Source: Deltaproteobacteria bacterium (lineage in GTDB: Bacteria > Desulfobacterota > Desulfomonilia > UBA1062). From it: a DNA stretch of 32,456 nt. Under the pieces are notes generated by a model, which saw only the letters and a list, made by a program, of their open reading frames with translations, did not search any database and had not been told where the DNA came from. The position numbers and the translations under genes were made by a program. Positions 16,691-26,897 of the stretch are shown here, in pieces. How positions within the stretch are numbered: position 1 is the first letter of the stretch; each line of letters opens with the position of its first letter. The stretch lies in NCBI GenBank assembly GCA_029547045.1, contig JAKPQL010000053.1:1-32456 (forward strand), in the 5' to 3' direction.

Positions 16691-17098
16691 ATGGATCCGA
16701 TACGGGTGGTGGTGCATTTCCGTGACAACAGGCTGATCAAGGGCTACACCAAGAACTTCAACCCCACGACACCGTCGTTCCACCTCACCCCGGAAGGCTC
16801 ACAAGGTCAGGACAGCCAGGCGGTGAAGATCGAGGTCAGTGACCTGAAGGCGGTCTTTTTCGTCAAGACCTTTGACGGCAACAGGGACTATGAGGAACGG
16901 AAGGTATTCACCCCACAGGACAGGGCCCAGGGCCGCAAGGTGGAGGTGACCTTTGCGGACGGGGAAGTGCTCCAGGGCTCCACGGTGGGGTACGATCCCC
17001 AGCGCACCGGCTTCTTCCTCATCCCTGCGGACCCCTTGAGCAACAATGTCAGGATCTTCGTGGTCTCGGCTGCGGTGAAACACTTCAGGTTCCTGTAG
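16691..17098 (+). CDS. Small uncharacterised beta-rich protein
   Basis: 135 residues from the ATG at 16691, preceded by GGGAGGCGAG. It begins MDPIRVVVHFRDNRLIKGYT and includes FHLTPEG, VSDLKAVFFVKTFDG, VEVTFADGEVLQGSTVGYDP and FFLIPADPLSNNVRIFVV. The two similar halves (V-x-F-x-DG/DN-x-L-x-KG-x-T and V-T-F-A-DG-E-x-L-x-G-x-T) suggest a duplicated small beta-barrel like those in PilZ- or Sm-like folds, but I cannot name the family with certainty. Cytoplasmic. Convergent with the ATPase operon. Confidence 0.8.
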   Translation: MDPIRVVVHFRDNRLIKGYTKNFNPTTPSFHLTPEGSQGQDSQAVKIEVSDLKAVFFVKTFDGNRDYEERKVFTPQDRAQGRKVEVTFADGEVLQGSTVGYDPQRTGFFLIPADPLSNNVRIFVVSAAVKHFRFL

Positions 17099-17152
17099 CC
17101 CGGGTGTCGCAGGGCCAGGATGTGAACCCCGCCCTGATGGGAAACACTCGGG
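17099..17152. terminator. Bipartite inverted repeat between convergent genes
   Basis: The outer stem CCCGGGTGT (17099-17107) pairs with ACACTCGGG (17144-17152), with one G-U pair. The inner stem CAGGGC (17110-17115) pairs with GCCCTG (17131-17136). It fills the whole gap between the upstream stop at 17098 and the atpG stop at 17159. No U-tract on either strand; it may end transcription or block exonucleases in both directions. Confidence 0.45.
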
Positions 17153-17158
17153 GATACG

Positions 17159-18082
17159 TCACTGGACCTTCCCGCCTCCCCGTTTCTCCTCCAGCCTCGC
17201 GTCCCCCTTCATGGCCTCGTAGCCGGACACGATGTCCAGCAGCTCCTCGGTGATGGTCATCTGCCGCTGGCGGTGGAAGGCCACATGGATCTCCTCGAGC
17301 TGCTCCTCGATGTTCTTCTCCGCGTTCTGCATGGCCGCAAGCCTGCTCGCGTTCTCGCTGGCCAGCGACTCGGTGAAGGCCCGGTACAGCGACACGAAGA
17401 GGTATTCCCGCAGCAGGGCCAGGAACAGGGAGTCGAAGTCCAGGGTGTACATGGGCAACGAGCGCGATTCCCACTTCCTGTTCCGGATCTCTTCGAGCCA
17501 CACCTGGTCCACGGGCAGGAGCCGCAGGGTATGCGGATGGTACGTGGCGCCGGATACGTAGTGGTTGTAGAAGAGGTAGATGTGCTGGATCTGTGCCCCG
17601 AAGTGCCACTCCTCCAGGATCATGACGAGCTCCTGCACCATGGGCGTTATGCCCGCGGTGGAGCTTGGGGTGGACAGGGTGTCGTAGATGTCCTGGTTCG
17701 CCGCGAGCAGGTAGTCCTTGGCGCGCTCTCCCACGGTGAGGATGTAGCGGTTCTCCGGGGCCACACCGAGCCTGTCGAACTCGTCCACCGCGTGGGACAC
17801 CACCTGGGCGTTGAACTGGCCGCACAGGCCCTGGTCCGAGCCGAACACGATCCCACCGAGGCGGCCGAGCGGCATGACGCCGGCGGAGAGCTCCTCCTCG
17901 GGCCGCGACTGCAGGGCCACCTGCAGGCCCATCTCCACGGTCCTGGTATAGTCCACGAGCGACTCCACGGAGCGCTGGTACGCCCGGATGCTCACCGCGG
18001 CCAGGGCCTTCATGGTCTTGACCACGGAGAGCAGGTCCTGGGTGCTCTTGATCTTGCGCTTCAGCGCGTCAAGGGTTTGCAT
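17159..18082 (-). CDS. atpG: N-ATPase gamma subunit
   Basis: 307 residues. Central rotor shaft of the F1 part. The N-terminal helix [32 protein letters not shown] and the C-terminal helix [20 protein letters not shown] are the coiled-coil segments conserved in gamma. The Rossmann-like middle has [19 protein letters not shown]. It is the last gene of the operon and overlaps atpA by 14 bases. Confidence 0.94.
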   Translation of the reverse strand: MQTLDALKRKIKSTQDLLSVVKTMKALAAVSIRAYQRSVESLVDYTRTVEMGLQVALQSRPEEELSAGVMPLGRLGGIVFGSDQGLCGQFNAQVVSHAVDEFDRLGVAPENRYILTVGERAKDYLLAANQDIYDTLSTPSSTAGITPMVQELVMILEEWHFGAQIQHIYLFYNHYVSGATYHPHTLRLLPVDQVWLEEIRNRKWESRSLPMYTLDFDSLFLALLREYLFVSLYRAFTESLASENASRLAAMQNAEKNIEEQLEEIHVAFHRQRQMTITEELLDIVSGYEAMKGDARLEEKRGGGKVQ

Positions 18083-19622
18083 GGCCCGTTCCCGTCATGC
18101 CGCGAATGGCCTCCTTTGCCGTGTTCAGGATGGCATTGAAGTCGTCCAGGCTGAGCTTGTCCCCCTGGTAGATCCTGGCGCACAGCGCTGCGAGGTGCCT
18201 GGTCATGCCCTCGCGCACCCTGCTCTCGGCGCTCGGTATCTCGTCCACCGCCACATCGTCCAGAATCCCGCCGGTCACGGCCATGAGCGACGCGATCTGC
18301 TCGGCCACCGGTATGGGCCGGTACTGGGGCTGCTTGAGGATCTCGCGGACGCGCCACCCCCGCTCCAGGCGCTTCTTGGTGTCTTCGTCGAGCCTGGTGC
18401 CGAAGCGCGAGAAACTCTCGAGCTCCTCGAACTGGGAGTAGGCGATCCTCATGTCGCCCGCCACGGCGCGGTAGGCGGGAAGCTGGGCCTTGCCTCCCAC
18501 ACGGGACACGGACTTTCCCACGTCGATGGGCGGCAGGATGCCCTTCTGGAACAGGTTGGGCGAGAGGTAGATCTGGCCGTCCGTGATGGAGATGAGGTTC
18601 GTGGGGATGTACGACGACATGTCCTGGGCCTCGGTCTCGATGATGGGGAGCGCCGTGAGCGAACCGCCGCCGTATTCCTTGCGCAGGTGGGTGGAGCGCT
18701 CGAGCATGCGCGAGTGGATGTAGAAGATGTCGCCCGGGAAGGCCTCCCTGCCCGGAGGCCTGCGGAGCAGGAGCGACAGCTCGCGGTAGGCCCGGGCGTG
18801 CCGGGTGAGGTCGTCGTAGATGACGAGCACGTCTTTCCCCTGGCTCATGAAGTACTCGCCCATGGAGGTGGCCGCGTACGGCGCAACGAACTGGAGCCCG
18901 GGCGGCTCCTCGCCCGAGGCCACCACCACCACGCTGTAGCGCATGGCATCGTGCTCGTTCAGGATGGCGATGGACTTGGCCACGTCCGAAGACTGTTTGC
19001 CGATGGCGCAGTAGATGCAGATCACGTCCTTGTCGTGCTGGTTGATGATGGTGTCGAGCGCTATGGTGGTCTTGCCGATCTGGCGGTCACCCAGGATGAG
19101 CTCCCGCTGCCCCCTGCCGATGGGGATCAGGGCGTCGATGGCCTTGATGCCGGTCTGCAGCGGCACAGTGACCGGGTCGCGGTGCATGATGGGCGGGGCC
19201 TCCCGCTCCACCGGGAGCCTGGCCGTGGCATGGACCTCCCCCTTGTTGTCCAGCGGCCTTCCCAGGGCATCCACCACCCTGCCCAGCAGGCCGTCGCCCA
19301 CAGGGACGTCCAGGACGCGTCCGGTCCGGTGCACGAGGTCTCCCGCATTGATCCGCTCGGAGGGGTCCAGCATGATGATGCCGATCTCGCCGGGGTCGAT
19401 GTTGAACACGAGCCCATAAAGGTCGCCGGGGAAGCGCACGAGTTCCTCGGCCCTGATGCTGTCCATGCCGGAGAGGCGTACTATGCCTCTTCCCACGAAG
19501 TTCACCACTCCCACCTCTTCGGGCTTCAGGCCGGGCTTGTGCGTTGCCACGACGCGTTCCATGGCATTTAGGGTGGAATCAAGGCTCTGTTTCAGGGTGG
19601 CGTTTTTGCCGGTCTTTTCCAT
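18069..19622 (-). CDS. atpA: N-ATPase alpha subunit
   Basis: 517 residues. Non-catalytic nucleotide-binding subunit of the alpha3-beta3 head. P-loop GDRQIGKT (178-185), and [13 protein letters not shown] containing the arginine finger that completes the beta active site. The ATG at 19622 follows AAGGGAG by 6 bases; a TTG at 19628 is in frame but inside the spacer. The gene lies near the end of the operon, after atpF and separated from atpD, as is usual for N-ATPases and unlike normal F-ATPases (HAGDC). Confidence 0.96.
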   Translation of the reverse strand: MEKTGKNATLKQSLDSTLNAMERVVATHKPGLKPEEVGVVNFVGRGIVRLSGMDSIRAEELVRFPGDLYGLVFNIDPGEIGIIMLDPSERINAGDLVHRTGRVLDVPVGDGLLGRVVDALGRPLDNKGEVHATARLPVEREAPPIMHRDPVTVPLQTGIKAIDALIPIGRGQRELILGDRQIGKTTIALDTIINQHDKDVICIYCAIGKQSSDVAKSIAILNEHDAMRYSVVVVASGEEPPGLQFVAPYAATSMGEYFMSQGKDVLVIYDDLTRHARAYRELSLLLRRPPGREAFPGDIFYIHSRMLERSTHLRKEYGGGSLTALPIIETEAQDMSSYIPTNLISITDGQIYLSPNLFQKGILPPIDVGKSVSRVGGKAQLPAYRAVAGDMRIAYSQFEELESFSRFGTRLDEDTKKRLERGWRVREILKQPQYRPIPVAEQIASLMAVTGGILDDVAVDEIPSAESRVREGMTRHLAALCARIYQGDKLSLDDFNAILNTAKEAIRGMTGTGHANP

Positions 19623-19673
19623 GGGCAACTCCCTTCAGTTCCTGTACGCAACTCCGGTACGCGACACCAGGCC

Positions 19674-20468
19674 TCACTGCACGGTTTCTCCCGCGTCGTA
19701 GCCCGAGGGGATCTCCTCCTTCAACGCCCGCCTGAATTCCTCCTCGAGTCCGGCCAGGTAGTCGCCCATGCTCCATGAGAGCTTGTAGCCGCGGGACATG
19801 AGCTCGATGCCTGAACCCACGGAGGGAGCCACCTCGAAGTTCAGCTCCACTTCGGGAGAGAGGTACGGCTCGATGGCCTTGACGACCCTGTTCCTCTGGT
19901 CTTCGCCGAGCTCGAAGCCGCTCCGGACCAGGATCTCGGTGCTCCCTGAGTCCATCGACCGCCTGAGCATGTCTTGCTGGTCCTCGTCCAGGGCAGCCAC
20001 GCGCCTGATGAAGACCCCGATCACCCTGTCTTCAAGCTCCTCGTCGGCAAGGTCGCCTACGATCTGCCTGATGGTCCCGAAGATGAAGGCGCCGGAGCGC
20101 TGTCTGAGCTCCTCGAAGAAGACCTCCCGCTCCCGCAGGAGCGACTCGCGCCAGCGCTGCCTGCTCTCCTCTGCCTCGCGGCGCACGTCCGCCAGGAGCC
20201 GCTGCCGCTCCGCCTGGGCGTCCTTTGCAGCCTGGTTCAGGATCTCCTCGGCCTTGCGCTGGATGTCGCGGTCCACCTCCTCCAGCTCCGCCTCCCTGGC
20301 CTTGGCCTGGGCCTTGAGGCGGTCGGCATCGTCCAGGCTTTTTGCGATCCTTGCCTGGCGCTCGTCCATGGCCTTGACGATGCGGTCGTACAGGAAGTAC
20401 TTGAGCAGCGCCGCCAGGATGAGAAAGTTGATGATCTGGGCTGCGAAAACGAACCAGTCGATGTGCAT
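19674..20468 (-). CDS. atpF: N-ATPase b subunit with delta-like C-terminal extension
   Basis: 264 residues, about 100 longer than a usual b subunit. A membrane helix (5-25, VFAAQIINFLILAALLKYFL) is followed by a long charged coiled coil (30-135). From about 130 the sequence resembles the delta subunit: RRVAALDEDQQDML, then ELNFEVAPSVGSGIELMSRG and a terminal helix. The operon has no separate atpH, so this protein should join the stator stalk to F1 on its own. This is the known N-ATPase form. It starts 3 bases after the atpE stop. Confidence 0.92.
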   Translation of the reverse strand: MHIDWFVFAAQIINFLILAALLKYFLYDRIVKAMDERQARIAKSLDDADRLKAQAKAREAELEEVDRDIQRKAEEILNQAAKDAQAERQRLLADVRREAEESRQRWRESLLREREVFFEELRQRSGAFIFGTIRQIVGDLADEELEDRVIGVFIRRVAALDEDQQDMLRRSMDSGSTEILVRSGFELGEDQRNRVVKAIEPYLSPEVELNFEVAPSVGSGIELMSRGYKLSWSMGDYLAGLEEEFRRALKEEIPSGYDAGETVQ

Positions 20469-20471
20469 CCA

Positions 20472-20753
20472 TCATCCCCCTTTGGCCATGGTGATGAAGT
20501 GATCCCAGAAAGGATTTGCGAAGATGAGGATCATGGAGATGACGAAGCAGTAGATGGCAATGGATTCGATCATGGCCAGGCTCACGAACAGCGTGCGAGT
20601 GATGGTGTTCTTCTCGTCGGGCTGCTGGGCGATGGCGCTCACGGCCTGCTTGGCCGCAATGCCTTCGCTCAGTGCCGGTCCGATGGCTCCGAGCGCCATG
20701 GTGATACCGGCCGTGACGATGGAAGCGATCGCAACAACAGTCAGATTGTCCAT
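20472..20753 (-). CDS. atpE: N-ATPase c subunit (rotor ring)
   Basis: 93 residues, two membrane helices. The first carries Glu30 in GPALSEGIAA, where sodium-type c subunits have Gln32. The second carries Glu63-Ser64 and Tyr68 in LAMIESIAIYCF, matching the Glu65-Ser66-Tyr70 ligands of sodium rings, with Ile65 where Thr is common. The C-terminus ends SMILIFANPFW, typical of N-ATPases. The two-glutamate pattern is the N-ATPase type; whether Na+ or H+ is carried is uncertain. Ribosome site AAGGAAGG. Confidence 0.95.
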   Translation of the reverse strand: MDNLTVVAIASIVTAGITMALGAIGPALSEGIAAKQAVSAIAQQPDEKNTITRTLFVSLAMIESIAIYCFVISMILIFANPFWDHFITMAKGG

Positions 20754-20809
20754 ATCACACCTTCCTTTCTCTCGAGATTCACTCCGTTTGCATACATACC
20801 CGAATCGTC

Positions 20810-21511
20810 CTAATGGACTTTCTCCTCATGGTGATGGGCCTGGGTGACGGATGCGATGTACACCATGGCCAGGATGGAAAAGATATATGCCTGCACCATG
20901 CCGATGAGCAGGCCGAGTGCATGCATGACGATGGGAAAGAAGAGCGGGGTCACTGCGAGCAGGATGGCGATGACCTTGTCGTGGCTCATGATGTTGCCGA
21001 AGAGCCTGATGGCCAGGGCCAGGGTCCGGGTGAACTCGCCCATGACATGGAACGGGAAGAAGATGAACGTGGGCTGGAAGTATTCCTTGAAGTAGGACAG
21101 GCCGTTCTTGGAGATCCCGTAGATGGGTACGGACAGGAATACCGTGACCGCCAGGGCCGATGTGGTGGTGAGTGACGAGGTGGGCGCCACGTACCCCGGC
21201 ACGATGAGGAGCAGGTTGGACAGCCCGATGAACAGGAAGAGCGTTCCGATGAAGACCGTATAGTGGTCCGGGTTGTCCTGGCTCACCTCGTGGATCTGCT
21301 CCCGGATGGAAGAGACAACGACCTCCAGCAGGTTCTGCCAGCGGGAGATCTTCACATCGGATGTGGCCTTGCGCCCCACCAGGAGCGCCAGGGCGATGAG
21401 GATGCCCATGATGAGCCAGGTGTAGACGAGGGTGGCGGATATCTTCACGAACCCCCACTGGAGGAAGATGACCTGGTCCGGGCTGATCTGGTTGAGCCTC
21501 AATATCTCCAT
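20810..21511 (-). CDS. atpB: N-ATPase a subunit
   Basis: 233 residues, about five to six membrane helices. It forms the ion half-channels against the c ring. The essential Arg is R169 in TLALAIRLFGN. Other conserved parts are LLEVVVSSIREQI and HALGLLIGMVQAYIFSILAM. The frame is open far upstream, but MEILRLNQISPDQ at 21511 is the natural start, with AGAGGGGG before it; it overlaps the end of atpR by 13 bases. The C-terminus is His/Glu-rich (HHHEEKVH). Confidence 0.94.
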   Translation of the reverse strand: MEILRLNQISPDQVIFLQWGFVKISATLVYTWLIMGILIALALLVGRKATSDVKISRWQNLLEVVVSSIREQIHEVSQDNPDHYTVFIGTLFLFIGLSNLLLIVPGYVAPTSSLTTTSALAVTVFLSVPIYGISKNGLSYFKEYFQPTFIFFPFHVMGEFTRTLALAIRLFGNIMSHDKVIAILLAVTPLFFPIVMHALGLLIGMVQAYIFSILAMVYIASVTQAHHHEEKVH

Positions 21512-21813
21512 ACGGGCCCCCTCTGGGTCCTGCCGGGCTTCCTGCCCAGTGAGCGTACCATGAGCTCGCGCGCGACCACGAAGCCGAGCAGGGCTGCCAG
21601 GAGACGCTCCCAGCTGCCGGCCATGACCACAGCGAACCCCGCCGTGACCACGGCGATCCTCAGGAGGAAGCCGGCGGCCGATGCCAGCTGATGCCCTGCC
21701 GACTCGGCCATCCTCTGCACGGATCTCCACAGGTGGAGGCTGAAGAAGACGCCGAGCGCGAGCCCGACGCTGAACGCCAGGATGAGATACGGCATCTGGG
21801 GCCCGAGGCTCAT
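21499..21813 (-). CDS. atpR: N-ATPase accessory membrane protein AtpR
   Basis: 104 residues with three hydrophobic helices (8-30, 45-66, 68-85). Arginines lie within membrane segments (R52 in AAGFLLRIAVVTAGF and R82 in FVVARELM), a reported feature of AtpR that could pair with the ring glutamates. AtpR occurs only in N-ATPase operons. The ATG at 21813 overlaps the atpQ stop as ATGA, with GGGAGG upstream; I prefer it to an in-frame upstream GTG. Identification rests mainly on position, size and membrane pattern. Confidence 0.85.
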   Translation of the reverse strand: MSLGPQMPYLILAFSVGLALGVFFSLHLWRSVQRMAESAGHQLASAAGFLLRIAVVTAGFAVVMAGSWERLLAALLGFVVARELMVRSLGRKPGRTQRGPVWRY

Positions 21814-22158
21814 TCCCTGTCCTCCCACTCGTCATCAAAGGGCTCCTCTGTCTCGATGCCGCCCTTGCGCACCCAGTACCAGGCGTTCACGCACCCCACC
21901 ATGACGCCGAGTATGAGCAGCATGAGGGCCCAGGAGTACTGGGAGGGCCACATGCGGTCGATCCAGAGGCCCAGCGCCACGCCGATGAGCGTGGGGATGG
22001 CCACGGACCAGCCCACCACGCCGAACATGCCCAGGCCGAACCAGACGGTCTTGTCCTCCTGATCGAGCCCCCTGATCTTCCTCTGTTCCTTTCTCACCAC
22101 CTCCTTGGCGAATTTCTTCACGATGTCGTTCCGGCTGAGGTGGGAGGGTTTGGGTTTC

Positions 22159-22166
<8 letters not shown>
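21810..22166 (-). CDS. atpQ: N-ATPase AtpQ (AtpI-like membrane protein)
   Basis: 118 residues. A basic N-terminal 40 residues precede two helices, FGLGMFGVVGWSVAIPTLIG and SWALMLLILGVMVGCVNAWY, with the AtpI-family GLWID between them. AtpI-type proteins help assemble the c ring or carry Mg2+/Ca2+. It overlaps atpC by 8 bases and atpR by 4, so translation is coupled through this part of the operon. The C-terminus is strongly acidic. Confidence 0.87.
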
Positions 22167-24010
<1,844 letters not shown>

Positions 24011-24015
24011 TTACA

Positions 24016-24043
24016 TGTTTAAATCATATTTTCCCAGTGTCAA
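24016..24043 (-). promoter_or_regulatory. Putative sigma-70 promoter of the N-ATPase operon
   Basis: Reading leftward, a perfect TTGACA (24043-24038), a 16-base AT-rich spacer and TAAACA (24021-24016). The -10 is poor, the -35 and the location are good. The leader would be about 90 bases. The locally AT-rich tract contrasts with the flanking genes. Confidence 0.5.
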
Positions 24044-24151
24044 GGGGTTTTTAACTTTTCATGCAGAAAATCATGAATAATTTCAGGCATGACAGAAATG
24101 CCCCACAGGGCGTTTATCGGCCGATTCTTATGATATTTCCGTTGGCCCGTT

Positions 24152-24949
24152 TCACCTGAGATACGAACACGCACCGTAGAAGCGCTCACTGTAGTAGGCA
24201 CTGGAGAGGGAATCGGCACAAATCGTCTTTCCTCTGCCCGGCGCATGGATGAATTTCCCGTCCCCGATGTAGATGCCCACATGGCTTATGCGGCCGTTGC
24301 CCGAGGTGGCGAAGAACACCAGGTCGCCCTTGTCCAGGTCTTCCCTGTCGAGCTGCTCCCCGGCCGCATACTGCTCCGCCGAGGTGCGGGGCACGTCCAG
24401 GCCGTTGAGCTGGTACACCGCCAGGACGAGCCCGCTGCAGTCCAGCGGTGCGTTCAGCTCGCTGCTCCCCCACAGGTAGGGCATCCCGATGAACCCGTGG
24501 GCCGTGTCCACGATGTCGTCCCGCAGGGACAGCCCGGAGCGGCTCCGGCCCAGGGCCTGGCCGTACTCCCCCGGTTTGACGATGAAGAACACCTCGATGA
24601 TGCCGAGGCCCTTGAGCCGCCGTGCCTCGTCCGTCGCCCCGGCGAGGGAGGTGAAGTTCCCGAAGCGCACCTTGTAGAACCCGGAGGAGTGGTGGAAGTA
24701 GAAGGCGTCGATCCCCTGGCCCTCGAGCTTCCTGGTGAGCCTGGCCGCGTTGTCCACCTCGAGGAAGGCCCCCACCTGGATGGCATAGCCCATCTTCTGG
24801 GCAGGCGCCACGGCCCTGGGCTTGATGAGAGGTTTCGTGTGGTAGGGCGCGATGACGGATTTCCTGGCGGAACAGCCTGACAGGAACACCAGGACGGCGA
24901 GTACGGCCGCCATGATCCGGATGCCGGTGGACCCCCTGCCCCTTCCCAT
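24152..24949 (-). CDS. SPOR-NlpC/P60 cell-wall hydrolase lipoprotein
   Basis: About 265 residues. A signal helix ending in the lipobox FLSGC makes Cys26 the lipidation site. A SPOR domain (about 52-124, GYAIQVGAFLEVDNAARLTR) binds denuded glycan strands at division sites. The NlpC/P60 domain (140-265) has the catalytic Cys171 in APLDCSGLVLAVY, His223 in ISHVGIYIG and a third His at 235 in FIHAPGRG. It should cut peptide cross-links or stems in peptidoglycan. GAGGGGG lies directly before two adjacent ATGs; 24949 gives the better spacing than 24952. It lies upstream of the ATPase operon on the same strand, separated by 231 bases with its own promoter. Confidence 0.92.
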   Translation of the reverse strand: MGRGRGSTGIRIMAAVLAVLVFLSGCSARKSVIAPYHTKPLIKPRAVAPAQKMGYAIQVGAFLEVDNAARLTRKLEGQGIDAFYFHHSSGFYKVRFGNFTSLAGATDEARRLKGLGIIEVFFIVKPGEYGQALGRSRSGLSLRDDIVDTAHGFIGMPYLWGSSELNAPLDCSGLVLAVYQLNGLDVPRTSAEQYAAGEQLDREDLDKGDLVFFATSGNGRISHVGIYIGDGKFIHAPGRGKTICADSLSSAYYSERFYGACSYLR

Positions 24950-25081
24950 CATCCCCCTCGCGCTCGACGACTGCGCATGAACAGCGAACTGCCGGAGATT
25001 TCCTGGACTTCTCTTTAGCAGCGAAGGGCCGTGATGTCCAGGTATATCCTATTCCAGCCTTCTCAGGCAGCGCATGATCCC

Positions 25082-25110
25082 TTGTTTTTTCAGGATGATC
25101 TGCATATCTT
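25082..25110 (+). promoter_or_regulatory. Putative promoter of the bacteriohemerythrin gene
   Basis: TTGTTT (25082-25087), a 17-base spacer and TATCTT (25105-25110), giving a leader of about 40 bases that contains the AAAAGGAGG ribosome site. Moderate matches to both sigma-70 boxes. Confidence 0.4.
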
Positions 25111-25158
25111 ATGAGATGTACCGTTTTGCGGTCGAACCGGAGAAAAGGAGGCATGCCC

Positions 25159-25596
25159 ATGCCCTATGTCGAGTGGTGCGAGATGTTCAGCATCCATGTT
25201 CCCGATATCGACAGGCAGCACACCCGGCTCCTCGAGATCGCCAACGAGTTCCATGCCGCACTGAAGGCCAACAGGGCGCGCCAGACCCTCTTCGACATCC
25301 TCAACTCCCTCATCCGCTATGCCGAGGAGCACTTCCGCGACGAGGAGAAGGCCATGGAGGCGGCCGGGTATCCCGAAGAGGATCTGCTTGCCCACCGTGC
25401 CCTGCACGAACAGCTCTATGACGACATCTACCGCCTGCACGGGGAATTCCAGGAAGCCAGGGAAAAGACCATCCACGACGTGGAGCTGTTCCTCAACAAC
25501 TGGCTCATCAAGCACATCCTCCTGGAGGACAAGAAGCTCTCTCCCTACAGCGAGATGCTGAGAAAGAAAGCCAGGGAGGGCAGACTGCACCGGTGA
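25159..25596 (+). CDS. Bacteriohemerythrin
   Basis: 145 residues, a single hemerythrin domain with all diiron ligands: H21 (DRQH), H58 and E62 (EEHFRDEE), H79 and H83 (AHRALHEQL), H119 and D124 (IKHILLED). It reversibly binds O2 and in anaerobes or microaerophiles is thought to deliver, sense or detoxify oxygen; some also bind NO. No membrane or signalling domain is fused. The second ATG (25159) is preferred because AGGAGG lies 7 bases upstream; the first ATG (25153) is only one base away. Confidence 0.95.
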   Translation: MPYVEWCEMFSIHVPDIDRQHTRLLEIANEFHAALKANRARQTLFDILNSLIRYAEEHFRDEEKAMEAAGYPEEDLLAHRALHEQLYDDIYRLHGEFQEAREKTIHDVELFLNNWLIKHILLEDKKLSPYSEMLRKKAREGRLHR

Positions 25597-25757
25597 GAGC
25601 AGCCGAGCGACTTTCAAGGCATTCTGGTTATGGAGTGCATAGGTGAAAATGTTTCGCCAAACCCTGAGCTCCGGCCAGGGGTTATCCATTGCGGGAACGG
25701 CACATATAAGCTATATCTCTGGCGGATGATCCCTCCAGTGACAATGAAGGGCATCCG

Positions 25758-25763
25758 TATAAT
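25758..25763 (+). promoter_or_regulatory. Perfect -10 element TATAAT upstream of the methyltransferase
   Basis: TATAAT at 25758-25763 has no good -35 at 16-18 bases. It lies 31 bases before the ATATGTATCATAC element at 25794, so a regulator bound there would sit just downstream of the start site. Confidence 0.3.
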
Positions 25764-25793
25764 GTAACATGGTGAGTATGCAGGTATCAGCGG

Positions 25794-25806
25794 ATATGTA
25801 TCATAC
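25794..25806. repeat. ATATGTATCATAC element, copy 1
   Basis: Contains GTAT-C-ATAC, an inverted repeat. The same 13 bases occur at 29150 as part of a perfect 17-base palindrome. It lies 52 bases before the methyltransferase start, within the 261-base gap after bacteriohemerythrin. Confidence 0.5.
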
Positions 25807-25857
25807 GACTAGAGACGGCATCTTGCCCGGATTACCCTCAAAGGCCCTTCTCCTGCA

Positions 25858-26649
25858 ATGTTGAAGTTCCTGAAACATCCCCTCACCAGATCCCTCGACT
25901 TGGACGACCCCCGCACCACCCTTCTGCGAAGAAGGATTATACAGGAAAAACACTTTCTCCGGATGATCTATCAGGACTGGTACGGATGGATTGCATCCTC
26001 ATTGCCTCCGGACAACCAGCCAGTGCTCGAACTCGGATCAGGCGCAGGGTTTCTTGACCAGTACATCCCTGGCCTGATCACCTCCGAGATCTTTCCAAGT
26101 CCAACCGTACGGATCGTCCTTGATGGATGTACACTGCCCTTTGCAGATGCATCCCTTAGTGCCATTGTAATGATAGATGTGTTCCACCACATCCCTGATG
26201 TCCTGTCCTTTCTCCATGAGGCGGTCAGGTGCATCAAGCCCGGGGGTACTGTGCTCATGGTCGAGCCGTGGGTAACCGTCTGGTCCGCATGGATATATTC
26301 CAGGCTTCATCATGAACCGTTTGATCCCGATGCCCCCGAGTGGGCATTCCCCTCCATGGGACCGCTCTCCGGGGCCAATTCCGCGCTGCCATGGATCGTT
26401 TTCAAACGGGACCGAGAACTCTTCGAATCGTGTCTTCCAGATCTCTCAATCAAAGAAATCAAGGTCGAAAGACCCTTTCTGTACCTGCTCTCCGGAGGCG
26501 TTTCACTCAGGAGTATCATGCCGAATTTCACCTTCGGAATGTGGAAACGCCTCGAGCATGCCATGGCTCCCATGAACAGATGGATCGGGATGTTTGCGAG
26601 AATCACGCTGCGCAGGTCTCATCATTTCCATCACACTGCCAGTTCATGA
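25858..26649 (+). CDS. SAM-dependent methyltransferase (class I)
   Basis: 263 residues. Motif I is VLELGSGAGFLDQYI (56-70), followed by the acidic residue region LDGCTLPFAD, the motif IV/V area MIDVFHHIPDVLSFLHEA and KPGGTVLMVEPW. This is the family that includes many glycan, lipid and quinone methyltransferases. The C-terminal 100 residues lack an obvious substrate signature. No Shine-Dalgarno is clear before the ATG. It begins the less GC-rich block. Neighbours suggest a role in modifying a surface glycan or polyprenyl-linked lipid. Confidence 0.87.
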   Translation: MLKFLKHPLTRSLDLDDPRTTLLRRRIIQEKHFLRMIYQDWYGWIASSLPPDNQPVLELGSGAGFLDQYIPGLITSEIFPSPTVRIVLDGCTLPFADASLSAIVMIDVFHHIPDVLSFLHEAVRCIKPGGTVLMVEPWVTVWSAWIYSRLHHEPFDPDAPEWAFPSMGPLSGANSALPWIVFKRDRELFESCLPDLSIKEIKVERPFLYLLSGGVSLRSIMPNFTFGMWKRLEHAMAPMNRWIGMFARITLRRSHHFHHTASS

Positions 26650-26897
26650 AAGATGCATGTTGTTCCTTTGCACATCCCAAGGAAGTCTCAATTCAACATC
26701 GTTCTGAGATAGTATTGACTTGGCACCCATACTATCAGAAAATCAATTGGTCTTTAATGAAAACAGGTGCGGACATCATTGTCCCTGTTCCATATTCTTT
26801 CCAGGTATACACATGGAAGGACTGCTGTGCAGGGTAAAACGGGTTGTTCCTCGCATAGAATATAAAGCATGCACCCCCCTAGGAAAAGGATTGCTGC

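Noticed and set aside
17988-19571. A 527-codon plus-strand frame opposite atpA
   Set aside because: It is antisense to a clear alpha subunit; the long open frame is a product of high GC bias and the protein is His/Asp/Gly low-complexity.
24100-24111. Short hairpin GCCC-CACA-GGGC downstream of the NlpC/P60 gene as a terminator
   Set aside because: Only four base pairs with an interrupted T-tract (ATTTCT); not convincing.
26717-26745. TTGACT and TGGCACC boxes as a sigma-70 or sigma-54 promoter
   Set aside because: No acceptable -10, and no TTGC at the required distance from the TGGCAC.
26340-26837. A 165-codon frame extending past the methyltransferase stop
   Set aside because: Mostly overlaps the methyltransferase in another frame; the tail after 26649 has no homology or ribosome site, so I treat 26650-26897 as non-coding.
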